NCBI GenBank assembly: GCA_023265355.1
Contig: JAHFTZ010000129.1
Span: forward strand, 1-6,890
Source: Terriglobus sp.
Lineage (GTDB): Bacteria > Acidobacteriota > Terriglobia > Terriglobales > Acidobacteriaceae
DNA length: 6,890 nt
Reading direction: 5' to 3'
In this document: in pieces, positions 1 through 6,738 of the stretch
How the letters are laid out: each line of letters opens with the position of its first letter
Numbering within the stretch: position 1 is the stretch's first letter
Position numbers and translations under genes: made by a program
Notes under the pieces: model-generated
The model's input: the letters and a program-made list of their open reading frames with translations, nothing else
Told to the model about the DNA's origin: nothing
Database searches by the model: none

Positions 1-1533
1 TTCCGGAAGATCGAGGCCTTCACGCAACAAGTTGATGCCGATGAGGACGTCGTACTCGCCCTTGCGAAGATCGCGAAGAAGCTTGACGCGCTCCAGGGTC
101 TCAATCTCCGAGTGCATGTAGCGGCACTTCACGCCCACTTCGGTGTAGTAGCCCGCGAGGTCTTCGGCCATGCGCTTGGTCAGCGTTGTAACCAAGACAC
201 GTTCGTTCTTGGCGGAACGCTCGCGGATTTCTGCGAGAAGATCGTCGATCTGGCCCTTGATGGGACGGATCTCAATAGGGGGATCGATCAGACCGGTTGG
301 CCGAATAATCTGCTCCACCACAACGCCAGCTGATTTCGTCAGTTCGTACGCACCCGGAGTGGCAGAGACGTAGATAATCTGGCCAGTGCGGTTTTCGAAC
401 TCGTCGAACTTAAGGGGGCGATTATCCATCGCCGAGGGAAGGCGGAAGCCGTAGTCCACTAAGTTGCCCTTACGTGAGCGATCGCCGTGCCACATGCCGT
501 GAAGCTGCGGAACCGTTACGTGCGACTCGTCGATGAAGATCAGGAAGTCGCGAGGGAAGTAGTCGAGCAGCGTCGGTGGTGGCTCGCCGGGGAGACGGCC
601 CGACATATGACGCGAGTAGTTTTCAATGCCGTGGCAGTAACCGACAGACTTGATCATCTCCAGATCGAAGCGCGTGCGCTGATGGATGCGGTTCGCTTCC
701 ATCATGCGGCCTTCTTTTTCCAGTTGTGCCTCCCACTCCGAAAGCTCGTGCAGGATGGACTCCGTAGCGGAGGCTTTGCGCTCGGGTTGCACGACGTAAT
801 GGCTTTTCGGATAGATAGGAAGGCGAGAGTACTTCTGCTTCACGGTCCCGAAGAGTGGATCGATCTGCGAGAGGTTATCGATCTCGTCGCCGAAGAGTTC
901 AATGCGAAAGGCATTTTCGTCGTAGGTCGGATAGATCTCAATGACATCGCCGCGAACGCGGAAGGTGCCTCGGCGGAAGTCGTTGTCGTTGCGTTCGTAG
1001 AGGATTTCTACGAGTCGGCGGGTTATGTCTTCGCGCTTGATCTTCTGGCCTTTTTCCAGCAGAAGAAGCATGCCGTAGTAGGCCTCTGGCGAACCGAGAC
1101 CGTAGATGCAGGAGACGGAGGAGACGATGATGCAGTCCCTGCGTTCGAAGAGGGAGCGCGTTGCCGAGAGCCGCAGCTTGTCCAGCTCCTCGTTGATGGT
1201 CGATTCTTTCTCGATATATAGATCGCCGGAGGGAATGTATGCCTCGGGCTGGTAGTAGTCGTAGTAGGAGACGAAGTACTCCACCGCGTTGTTCGGAAAG
1301 AACGCCTTGAACTCCTGATAGAGCTGCGCCGCGAGGGTCTTGTTGTGCGCTAGCACCAGCGCCGGGCGGTTAACCTGCTGGATGACCTTGGCCATGGTGA
1401 AGGTCTTGCCGGAGCCCGTGACGCCAAGAAGCACCTGGTGCTTTTCGCCATCGCTCAAACCGGTAGTCAGTTCCTTGATGGCGCGGGGCTGATCGCCCTG
1501 AGGGGTGTAGTCGGTGGCGAGCTGAAAGTCCAT
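1..1533 (-). CDS. uvrB: UvrABC excinuclease subunit B, N-terminal 511 residues (3' end beyond window)
   Basis: This is the helicase-like damage-verification subunit of nucleotide excision repair. It is loaded on DNA by UvrA, opens the strands around the lesion and recruits UvrC for incision in the cytoplasm. Reading the minus strand from the ATG at 1533 gives 511 uninterrupted codons to the window edge; the family is about 670 residues, so the C-terminal part is missing only because of the window. Visible motifs are the Walker A loop GVTGSGKT (residues 37-44), the beta-hairpin that clamps DNA ([12 protein letters not shown], about 90-101), the DESH box (335-338), GDRSRK (350-355), YVSATPG (388-394) and the helicase motif [12 protein letters not shown] at the end. 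The start is preceded by AAGG directly abutting the ATG, which is too close for a normal ribosome site. The next gene is a divergently transcribed exporter, so uvrB has its own promoter. The family assignment is essentially certain. Confidence 0.98.
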   Translation of the reverse strand, partial: MDFQLATDYTPQGDQPRAIKELTTGLSDGEKHQVLLGVTGSGKTFTMAKVIQQVNRPALVLAHNKTLAAQLYQEFKAFFPNNAVEYFVSYYDYYQPEAYIPSGDLYIEKESTINEELDKLRLSATRSLFERRDCIIVSSVSCIYGLGSPEAYYGMLLLLEKGQKIKREDITRRLVEILYERNDNDFRRGTFRVRGDVIEIYPTYDENAFRIELFGDEIDNLSQIDPLFGTVKQKYSRLPIYPKSHYVVQPERKASATESILHELSEWEAQLEKEGRMMEANRIHQRTRFDLEMIKSVGYCHGIENYSRHMSGRLPGEPPPTLLDYFPRDFLIFIDESHVTVPQLHGMWHGDRSRKGNLVDYGFRLPSAMDNRPLKFDEFENRTGQIIYVSATPGAYELTKSAGVVVEQIIRPTGLIDPPIEIRPIKGQIDDLLAEIRERSAKNERVLVTTLTKRMAEDLAGYYTEVGVKCRYMHSEIETLERVKLLRDLRKGEYDVLIGINLLREGLDLPE

Positions 1534-1552
1534 CCTTATAGGATAAGGGATG
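1531..1552 (-). promoter_or_regulatory. Inverted repeat overlapping the uvrB start codon
   Basis: In the uvrB mRNA sense, CAUCC-C-UUAU and AUAA-GGAUG can pair: nine base pairs, one bulged C and a three-base CCU loop. The 3' arm contains both the AUG and the AAGG in front of it. Either it hides the start in a hairpin, or it is a DNA palindrome acting as an operator, or it is chance. A -10-like TATCCT (1545-1540) with a weak -35-like TTTAAA (1569-1564, spacer 18) lies within and upstream of it. If that is the real promoter, the transcript would start at the AUG and the hairpin would not form. The repeat itself is seen directly; its function is inferred. Confidence 0.4.
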
Positions 1553-1622
1553 GACGGAAGATTTTTAAATGTGGCGCAACTCTTCGCCGATGGTACGATC
1601 TCCGCAATCCAAAGAAATTTGC

Positions 1623-1646
1623 AGCCTGGGTCGCAACGACCTGGCT
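1623..1646. repeat. Inverted repeat in the uvrB/exporter divergent intergenic region
   Basis: A perfect inner repeat, GGTCG-CAA-CGACC (1629-1641), is flanked by AGCC (1623-1626) and GGCT (1643-1646). The outer arms can pair across a small 2-by-1 internal loop. No T-run follows on either strand, so it does not look like an intrinsic terminator. It lies roughly 70-90 bases before the exporter start, a plausible place for an operator or a 5' leader hairpin. No gene for a regulator lies next to it in the window. The rest of 1534-1715 shows no convincing promoter for the exporter. Confidence 0.4.
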
Positions 1647-1715
1647 ACGCTATTTCGCTTCGAACCGGCAGCCTCCGCCTTGGCCTGAGTCGAGCACAGA
1701 TGCGAAGATGAAGAG

Positions 1716-3149
1716 ATGAGCCCGGGTGGACTTTCCAGGCGGTCGTTTGCGATCGCAATATTGGTGGCGGGCGCGCTGTTCATGGAGAACCTGGACGGAA
1801 CGATCATTGCTACCGGTCTTCCGGCCATGGCGGCAAGCTTCCGTACGAGCGTCGTGGATGTGAACATCGGCGTCACGTCGTATCTTCTGGCTCTGGCAGT
1901 CTTCATTCCGATCAGCGGATGGATGGCAGACCGCTTCGGAACGCGTAAGGTCTTTTCCTCGGCGATTGCGATCTTCACGCTGGCATCGGTATGGTGCGGC
2001 TCCTGCCATACGCTGACGCAATTCACTCTGGCACGCGTAGTGCAGGGATTTGGCGGATCGATGATGGTGCCCGTTGGCCGCCTGATGACGGTGCGGGAGA
2101 CGCCCAAGCATCAAATCATGCGGACGGTTGCGTACACCGTCTGGCCCGCCCTGGTCGCGCCGATTCTGGGACCACCGCTCGGCGGGTGGATTACGACCTA
2201 CTTCAACTGGCGATGGATGTTTCTTCTGAACGTACCCATCGGCCTCATCCTTCTCATCTGCACGTTCATTCTGGTTCGCGATGAGAAGCGGCATAGAACC
2301 GCGCCCTTCGACTGGATGGGGTTCGTTCTGGTGGGCGTCGCCTGTTTCAGCCTGATCCAGTGGATGGAGTTCTTCAGCAAGAGTCCTGTGCGCTGGTCGC
2401 TCGTCGCGGGCCTGGGAGTGCTCGCGGTGAGCAGCGCTTTCGGAGCGGTCTGGCACCTGCAACGGGCGAAAGAGCCGCTCTTTCACCTGGACATGCTCAG
2501 GGTGGCTACCTTTCGCGCTGTCATCAGCGGTGGCTCATGGTTCCGCATGGCAATCTTTGTCACACCGTTCCTTCTCCCGCTGATGTTCCAGGTGGGCTTT
2601 GGTATGAGCGCATTCGCCGCGGGCTCGCTTGTGGTGGCGGTCTTTGCGGGAAACCTGGCGATGAAGCCTCTCACTACGCCGCTGCTGCGCCGCTATGGCT
2701 TTCGCCGTGTTCTGGTCGTAACCGGCGCATTGACTGCCTTGGTCTTCTTTGCCTGCGCACAGCTCTCTCCTACAACTCCGCACTGGATGATTCTCCTGGT
2801 CCTGTTTCTCAGCGGTCTGGGAAGGTCCATGCAACTCACTTCGTTGACGACGCTATGTTTCGCGGATCTGCCAGAGGACCGGATGAGCTCCGGATCGGCA
2901 ATGTTCGCCATGGTGCAGCAACTGAATACCAGCGTGGGCGTAGGTTTGGGAGCGATGATCCTCCGTCTGGTTGCATGGCGCTATGACGGAGGGGTGGAGC
3001 GCCTGTGGGCGTTTCACGCCGCGTTCTGGGTAGTGGGACTGTTGATGCTTGGTGGAATCCCGGCGATCCTGGCACTGCGGCCCGATGCGGGCGATACCGT
3101 AGCGGGAAGATCTTCAGCGATGCTGGCTGCGGAAGAGAGCTCGGTCTAG
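1716..3149 (+). CDS. MFS multidrug exporter, DHA2 (14-helix) family, MdtD/HsrA-like
   Basis: An inner-membrane proton-driven efflux protein of 477 residues, close in length to E. coli MdtD (about 470). Conserved signatures appear in the right order: LDGTI in helix 1 (26-30), the motif A loop GWMADRFGTRKVF (68-80) between helices 2 and 3, the ARVVQGFGG...VPVGR segment of helix 4 (106-122), the antiporter motif C around GPPLGGW (152-158), and NWRWMFLLNVPIG (164-176). The hydrophobicity pattern is consistent with about 14 membrane segments, ending in a short polar tail. The substrate cannot be told from sequence. The ATG at 1716 is the only reasonable start: an in-frame TGA lies at 1686-1688 with no start codon between. 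A GAAG at 1704-1707 could serve as ribosome site. It is divergent from uvrB and convergent with the phosphatase, so it is probably a single-gene unit. The MFS family is certain; MdtD-like identity is by recalled similarity. Confidence 0.93.
   Translation: MSPGGLSRRSFAIAILVAGALFMENLDGTIIATGLPAMAASFRTSVVDVNIGVTSYLLALAVFIPISGWMADRFGTRKVFSSAIAIFTLASVWCGSCHTLTQFTLARVVQGFGGSMMVPVGRLMTVRETPKHQIMRTVAYTVWPALVAPILGPPLGGWITTYFNWRWMFLLNVPIGLILLICTFILVRDEKRHRTAPFDWMGFVLVGVACFSLIQWMEFFSKSPVRWSLVAGLGVLAVSSAFGAVWHLQRAKEPLFHLDMLRVATFRAVISGGSWFRMAIFVTPFLLPLMFQVGFGMSAFAAGSLVVAVFAGNLAMKPLTTPLLRRYGFRRVLVVTGALTALVFFACAQLSPTTPHWMILLVLFLSGLGRSMQLTSLTTLCFADLPEDRMSSGSAMFAMVQQLNTSVGVGLGAMILRLVAWRYDGGVERLWAFHAAFWVVGLLMLGGIPAILALRPDAGDTVAGRSSAMLAAEESSV
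3146..3149. other. CTAG shared by two convergent stop codons
   Basis: The palindrome CTAG supplies TAG (3147-3149) to the exporter on the plus strand and TAG (3148-3146) to the phosphatase on the minus strand. The two coding regions therefore overlap by four bases, with no space for an intergenic terminator. Any terminator for either transcript must lie inside the opposite gene. Confidence 0.95.
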
Positions 3150-3874
3150 TCTCCCTCCTGCTCAAGCAGCACTCCGAGCAGAGCAGCCCAATCGAGGGGT
3201 GTTTCCGCCAGGGCGTCCGGCGCAGCCGCTACGACGGAGTTTGGGGAGAGCCCGTATTGGCATCCAATGGACCGTGCTCCCGCTGCTTTCGCTGTTGCAA
3301 TATCCACACCAGAGTCCCCGATCATGATCGTCTGTGACGCTTGGATGGGCAACCCTGTTAGGGCTGACGCTTCTTCCATTAGCTGGAAGAAGCCCTCCGG
3401 ATCTGGCTTCTTATTGATAAAGCTGTCTCCACCGTAGTTCTGGAAGAAGAAGGGAGAAAGCTGAAGCGCGTCGCAGATTGCGCGGGAAGGGCGAAAGGGC
3501 TTGTTCGTCAGAATCGCCATGGGCAGGTCAGGCAGCGCTCTGCGTATGGCACGCAGAGATGCGAAGACACCATCGTAGACATAGGTGAAGTCCAGCTTGT
3601 GGACTTTGTAGTATTCGAGGAAATACTCAAGTGCATGTGAAGCGAAGTCTTCTTCCGGAGGCGCACCGTTCGCTTGCGCGAGTGCACCGCGGATCAGCAC
3701 GGCGGCACCGTCGCCGATGTAAGTTGCCACCGTCGGGTGGTCCAACGGCTGGAGGTGAAACGCCTCCAGCGTCGCATTGACGGAGTTGACAAGGTCAACC
3801 TGCGAGTCGATCAGAGTTCCGTCCAGATCGAAGACAAGAAGACGCAGGTCGGTTGCGAGAAAAGCAGATTCCAT
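3146..3874 (-). CDS. gph: HAD-superfamily hydrolase, probable phosphoglycolate phosphatase
   Basis: A cytoplasmic phosphatase of 242 residues, close to the E. coli Gph length of 252. All four HAD motifs are present: motif I FDLDGTLID with nucleophile Asp16 and acid Asp18, motif II ILTNK with Thr123, motif III KKPDP with Lys155/156, and motif IV GDSGVD with Asp187 and Asp191 for magnesium. Residues of roughly 30-100 form a helical C1 cap typical of the Gph/PGMB group. Within the family such enzymes convert 2-phosphoglycolate to glycolate, clearing a product of repair of oxidised DNA 3' ends. Pyrophosphatase (PpaX) or beta-phosphoglucomutase-like roles cannot be excluded, because cap specificity is hard to read by eye. 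The ATG at 3874 lies 20 bases after the stop of the DUF4097 gene and has only a weak GG-rich ribosome site, suggesting coupled translation in the same operon. The HAD assignment is firm; the substrate is probable. Confidence 0.9.
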   Translation of the reverse strand: MESAFLATDLRLLVFDLDGTLIDSQVDLVNSVNATLEAFHLQPLDHPTVATYIGDGAAVLIRGALAQANGAPPEEDFASHALEYFLEYYKVHKLDFTYVYDGVFASLRAIRRALPDLPMAILTNKPFRPSRAICDALQLSPFFFQNYGGDSFINKKPDPEGFFQLMEEASALTGLPIQASQTIMIGDSGVDIATAKAAGARSIGCQYGLSPNSVVAAAPDALAETPLDWAALLGVLLEQEGD

Positions 3875-3894
3875 GTCGCCAGTTTACGAGAAGC

Positions 3895-4809
3895 CTAGCG
3901 GATCTGAATGTCTCCCGAGCCGGTCTGCAGGTGCAGGATCGGTCCACCGCCGTTTACCGAACCGGTGACGCGATGCGGATTCAGGCTACCGCGCATCATG
4001 ATCTGTTGTTCGGTATGTACGGTTCCGGAGCCTGTCGATGCTTCTACGCCAAAGTGCGCGTCACGGCCCAGAGCGATCCGAATGCTGCCAGAACCGGTAT
4101 CGACATGCCAGTCCGTCGCGATCTGGCCCTGAATGTCGATCTCTCCGGATCCTGTGGTCGCTCGAAGCCCTCCGTTTACTCCCTGTAAGCGTATGGAACC
4201 GCTCCCGGTTTCGGCGCGAACGTCTCCCGGAGCTGTCTGGCGGAGTTCAATGTCTCCGGAGCCTGTACGTACGATGGCAGCTCCACGAATGTTGGAGGCC
4301 CGGATAGAACCCGATCCCGTATCCAGCCGTACATTGGAACCGATCTCGCCTGCCTCGACGTCGCCAGACCCGGTATGCGCGGCAAGCGGGCCGTTGAAGC
4401 CCCGTGCGCGAACGTCTCCGGAGCCGCTCCGTGCTTCGATGGAACCATTCGCCGGAAGCGTCACATCGTAATCGATGTTTATGTGCTGGTAGAGGTCGCG
4501 GTCGTTGCTTCGGCCTATGACGATGCCCTCCGCAGTCTGTTCGATCGGCGGATTGGAGACGATGCGTCGGATGCGGTCATCGTCATTCCCGCCGAAGTGC
4601 CAGGAGTTATCCTTGCGCACGTGACCAGTAATTCGTACCTCATTCGCAGATCCGGGAACCAGATGGATATAACCTGATCCCGTGTTCACGGAGACGTGGG
4701 GTGTGCCCGATGTGGGCAGCGTCCGACTAAAATCTTCCGCGTGCAGGACGACCGTGGCGGCAGCGGCAAACAGCAGGACTGCGAGAGGGGAGCGAAGTGT
4801 TGGCATCAT
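3895..4809 (-). CDS. Secreted DUF4097 beta-strand repeat protein
   Basis: A 304-residue exported protein. Residues 1-24 form a signal peptide: a positive Arg6, a hydrophobic run of Leu/Ala/Val, and probable cleavage after LHA before Glu25. The mature part contains a regularly repeated TGSG (once SGSG) tetrapeptide followed by an alternating beta strand such as DIEL, SIRL or DVRA. It is found at residues 43, 128, 146, 164, 182, 201, 219, 238, 259 and 297. This spacing of 18-19 residues over the core is what a stacked beta-solenoid gives, and matches the DUF4097/putative-adhesin families, whose molecular function is largely unknown. The location is probably periplasm or outer surface. The ATG at 4809 is supported by AAGGAG six bases upstream. 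It starts 20 bases after the adaptor gene and ends 20 bases before the phosphatase, so the three are probably one transcript. Confidence 0.9.
   Translation of the reverse strand: MMPTLRSPLAVLLFAAAATVVLHAEDFSRTLPTSGTPHVSVNTGSGYIHLVPGSANEVRITGHVRKDNSWHFGGNDDDRIRRIVSNPPIEQTAEGIVIGRSNDRDLYQHINIDYDVTLPANGSIEARSGSGDVRARGFNGPLAAHTGSGDVEAGEIGSNVRLDTGSGSIRASNIRGAAIVRTGSGDIELRQTAPGDVRAETGSGSIRLQGVNGGLRATTGSGEIDIQGQIATDWHVDTGSGSIRIALGRDAHFGVEASTGSGTVHTEQQIMMRGSLNPHRVTGSVNGGGPILHLQTGSGDIQIR
3910..4428 (-). repeat. TGSG-coding tandem repeat within the DUF4097 gene
   Basis: Nine imperfect coding repeats, most at a 54- or 57-base period and widening towards the 3' end, each encoding TGSG/SGSG plus a beta strand. 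The DNA copies have diverged in synonymous positions, so the repeat is kept mainly at protein level. Two copies retain the palindrome CTCCGGAG (4254-4261 and 4416-4423). This is a coding repeat, not a CRISPR or intergenic element. Confidence 0.8.
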
Positions 4810-4815
4810 GGGAAA

Positions 4816-4821
4816 CTCCTT
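4816..4821 (-). promoter_or_regulatory. Strong ribosome binding site of the DUF4097 gene
   Basis: AAGGAG on the minus strand, six bases before the first of two adjacent ATG codons. It fixes the start at 4809 and is the only textbook Shine-Dalgarno sequence in the window. The protein may be made at a higher rate than its operon neighbours. Confidence 0.8.
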
Positions 4822-4829
4822 AAAAGATC

Positions 4830-6044
4830 TTACTGCTGGAGAAGGACTCGGTCGCCAGCCTTCAGGCCGGAGATGATTTCGGTGCGCACGCCATTGGAAA
4901 GTCCAACCTTGACCGGCATCTTCTTACGTCCGGTGTTGTCGTCCTTCGAGGGAACTTCGATCGTAGCGTTGCGGGCTTTGTCGTAAATAACGGCCTGCTC
5001 CGGAACGGAGAGGACATTCTTATGTTCTTCAAGCAGGACCTCTGCGTTTGCCGTCATGTTGGCCTTCAGATCACCACCCGGGTTGTCGATCGAGACACGC
5101 ACCTCAAACGTAGTGACGTTATCTTTTTCAATGCCCAGCGGTGCAATCTTTGTGACCTTGCCGCTGAAGGTTTTGTCCTTGAAGCTCTCGACACGGATGC
5201 GCGCTGGCTGCCCCAGATAGATGTGGCCGATATCGCTCTCATCCACTTTTCCCTGGACGTAGACCTGAGAGATATCACCGAGCGTCATGACCAGCGTCGC
5301 AGTGGATCCCATCACGAGGATGGAACTGACCGCGTTTCCAACCTCGACGTCACGGGACAGGACCACACCGTCCATGGGCGAGGTAATCGTGGTATAGGAG
5401 AGCTGTTCTTCCAGTTGACGGAGGCTGGCGCGACTTTGGGCGACCTGTGACTGCGCCTGCTTGAGTTTGGCTTCATCGATGGTGATCTGTGCCATCGCAC
5501 GATCGCGGGTATTGATGGCGATCACGTATTTCTGATGGGAGTCATCGAGCATCTGGGCGGACATCACACCGTCGCGCGACATGGCGGCGGTGCGTTCATA
5601 CGTGTGTCTGATCATGGGGAGGTCGGGGGATTCAGCGTTGACGCGGTCCAGCGCAATGGCCGCCTGGCAGGAGCGTTCGTTCGATTCCGCACCGGCGAGT
5701 TGCGCGCGGGCGGCTTCTACCTGCGCCTGGATCTCCACTTCATCGAGTTGGGCAAGAATCTGCCCCTTGTGTACGGTCTGATTGATGTCGGTAGAGAGCT
5801 TTTCCACGATACCGGAGGCCTTTGACTTTACCTCGACCTTACTGATCGGCTGAACCTTGCCTGTAGCGACGACCGAACGTGCGATATCCCCACGGTCCAC
5901 GGTTGCAATCTGCGCGGCATCGATCTTTGCCGGCTGCATCGCCATGCGATATCCGAAGACGCCAAGGGCGACGACGAACACTGCCACGATCGAGAGAATG
6001 ACGATAAGTTTGGTTCCGCGCTTCCGTGCCATGCCCGCATTCAT
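4830..6044 (-). CDS. Periplasmic adaptor (membrane fusion) protein of an efflux pump, MacA/HlyD family
   Basis: This adaptor links an inner-membrane ABC or RND pump to an outer-membrane channel. From the ATG at 6044 it has 404 residues: a short basic N-terminus, one membrane anchor (about 12-32), the first lipoyl half (66-100, with VEVKSKASGIV), a long alpha-helical hairpin rich in Ala/Gln/Glu (about 101-212), the second lipoyl half (TTITSPMDGVVLSRDVEVGN, 218-237), a beta-barrel (about 250-340) and a membrane-proximal domain ending GLKAGDRVLLQQ. No lipobox is visible, so it is anchored by the helix. The start is uncertain: the frame extends to a TTG at 6083, and another ATG lies at 6032 (MARKRGTK). 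None has a good ribosome site; I chose 6044 as the longest ATG form. No pump or outer-membrane partner is adjacent. lexA lies 60 bases upstream on the same strand and the DUF4097 gene 20 bases downstream. Confidence 0.92.
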   Translation of the reverse strand: MNAGMARKRGTKLIVILSIVAVFVVALGVFGYRMAMQPAKIDAAQIATVDRGDIARSVVATGKVQPISKVEVKSKASGIVEKLSTDINQTVHKGQILAQLDEVEIQAQVEAARAQLAGAESNERSCQAAIALDRVNAESPDLPMIRHTYERTAAMSRDGVMSAQMLDDSHQKYVIAINTRDRAMAQITIDEAKLKQAQSQVAQSRASLRQLEEQLSYTTITSPMDGVVLSRDVEVGNAVSSILVMGSTATLVMTLGDISQVYVQGKVDESDIGHIYLGQPARIRVESFKDKTFSGKVTKIAPLGIEKDNVTTFEVRVSIDNPGGDLKANMTANAEVLLEEHKNVLSVPEQAVIYDKARNATIEVPSKDDNTGRKKMPVKVGLSNGVRTEIISGLKAGDRVLLQQ

Positions 6045-6104
6045 ACTCCGCGTGAGATGCAGCAGGATACGCAACCCGTTCAAGAAAGGTTCCCGGGCAG
6101 GGGA

Positions 6105-6710
6105 TCAGGCGTATTTTCGAAGCATTCCGAGCACTTTGCCCTGAATCACCACGTTATCGGCGGCCGCGTAAATCGGTGCCATCTCCGCGTTAGAGGGCTG
6201 AAGCCGGATCATGTTGCCTTCGCGGTAAAAACGCTTGAGCGTGGCATCGCAACCATCTACCAGGGCGACGATAATCTCTCCCTGGCGCGCGGTCGCTGTG
6301 CGTTCGACCAGTACATAGTCTCCGTTCACGATGTGTTCGTCCCGCATAGAATCGCCACGGACTTCTAGGGCAAAAACTTCGCGATTGCCGATGATCTCAG
6401 AAAGCGAGATACTCTCTGCATTTTCAATGGCTTCGACCGGCTTGCCAGCAGCGATCCGGCCCATGAGCGGAAGACGGTCCGTCATACGGCGGGCGGTTCG
6501 TGGCGCCAGAACGTCGATCGACCGGCTGCGATTATGCGCCCGCTGCAAGAGGCCCTTGTTCTGCAGATTGGTCACGTGCTTATGCACCGTAGCCAGAGAG
6601 TTAAGCCCCAGCCCCTGCGCGATCTCCTCGTAGGAAGGGGAGTAGCCGTTCTTCTGCGTGAACCCTGTAAGAAAGTCGATGACTTCTTTTTGCCGACGCG
6701 TGATAGCCAT
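6105..6710 (-). CDS. lexA: SOS-response transcriptional repressor LexA
   Basis: A 201-residue repressor with autopeptidase activity, the usual family length. Residues 1-65 form the winged-helix DNA-binding domain; the recognition-helix region SLATVHKHVTNLQNKGLL resembles the STVHxHL type of Gram-positive LexA rather than that of E. coli. The cleavage site is Ala88-Gly89 in GRIAAGKPVEA. The Ser/Lys dyad is Ser121 (RGDSM) and Lys159 (ATLKR), so RecA-stimulated self-cleavage should work. The ATG at 6710 gives the conserved N-terminus (MAITRRQKEVIDFL). No Shine-Dalgarno sequence precedes it, while a promoter-like pair sits immediately upstream, consistent with a leaderless mRNA. It leads a possible four-gene unit with the adaptor, DUF4097 and phosphatase genes. 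Family identity is certain; the target box in this lineage is not known to me. Confidence 0.97.
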   Translation of the reverse strand: MAITRRQKEVIDFLTGFTQKNGYSPSYEEIAQGLGLNSLATVHKHVTNLQNKGLLQRAHNRSRSIDVLAPRTARRMTDRLPLMGRIAAGKPVEAIENAESISLSEIIGNREVFALEVRGDSMRDEHIVNGDYVLVERTATARQGEIIVALVDGCDATLKRFYREGNMIRLQPSNAEMAPIYAAADNVVIQGKVLGMLRKYA

Positions 6711-6738
6711 GCGAAGATTCTAGCGAATAAAAGGCGAA
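6711..6738. promoter_or_regulatory. Three phased GCGAA direct repeats overlapping the lexA promoter (candidate operator)
   Basis: GCGAA occurs on the plus strand at 6711-6715, 6723-6727 and 6734-6738, start-to-start distances of 12 and 11 bases, about one helical turn. On the lexA strand the two promoter-distal copies read ATTCGC-N5-ATTCGC. The array covers the region from the -35 box to the start codon, where a bound protein would block transcription. Alphaproteobacterial LexA is known to bind direct repeats (GTTC-N7-GTTC) with the same 11-base period, so autoregulation by LexA is a reasonable inference. Confidence 0.45.

Noticed and set aside
487..1221. 244-codon open frame on the plus strand opposite uvrB
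   Set aside because: It is antisense to conserved uvrB motifs, has no recognisable domain, and arises from GC-biased third positions of the real gene.
1438..1719. 93-codon open frame running from inside uvrB through the intergenic region
   Set aside because: It overlaps the conserved UvrB N-terminus antisense, has no ribosome site, and shows no familiar motif.
1650..2486. 278-codon open frame on the minus strand opposite the exporter
   Set aside because: The product is rich in Arg, His and Gln without family features, while the plus strand encodes a clear MFS protein across the same bases.
3910..4428. Regularly spaced repeat considered as a CRISPR-like array
   Set aside because: The copies are in frame, code for TGSG plus a beta strand, and diverge mainly at synonymous positions. 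There are no identical repeats with unique spacers.
6045..6083. TTG-initiated extension of the adaptor protein to 6083
   Set aside because: It adds 13 residues before the basic segment preceding the membrane anchor and uses a rarer start codon. It is possible but less likely than the ATG at 6044 or 6032.
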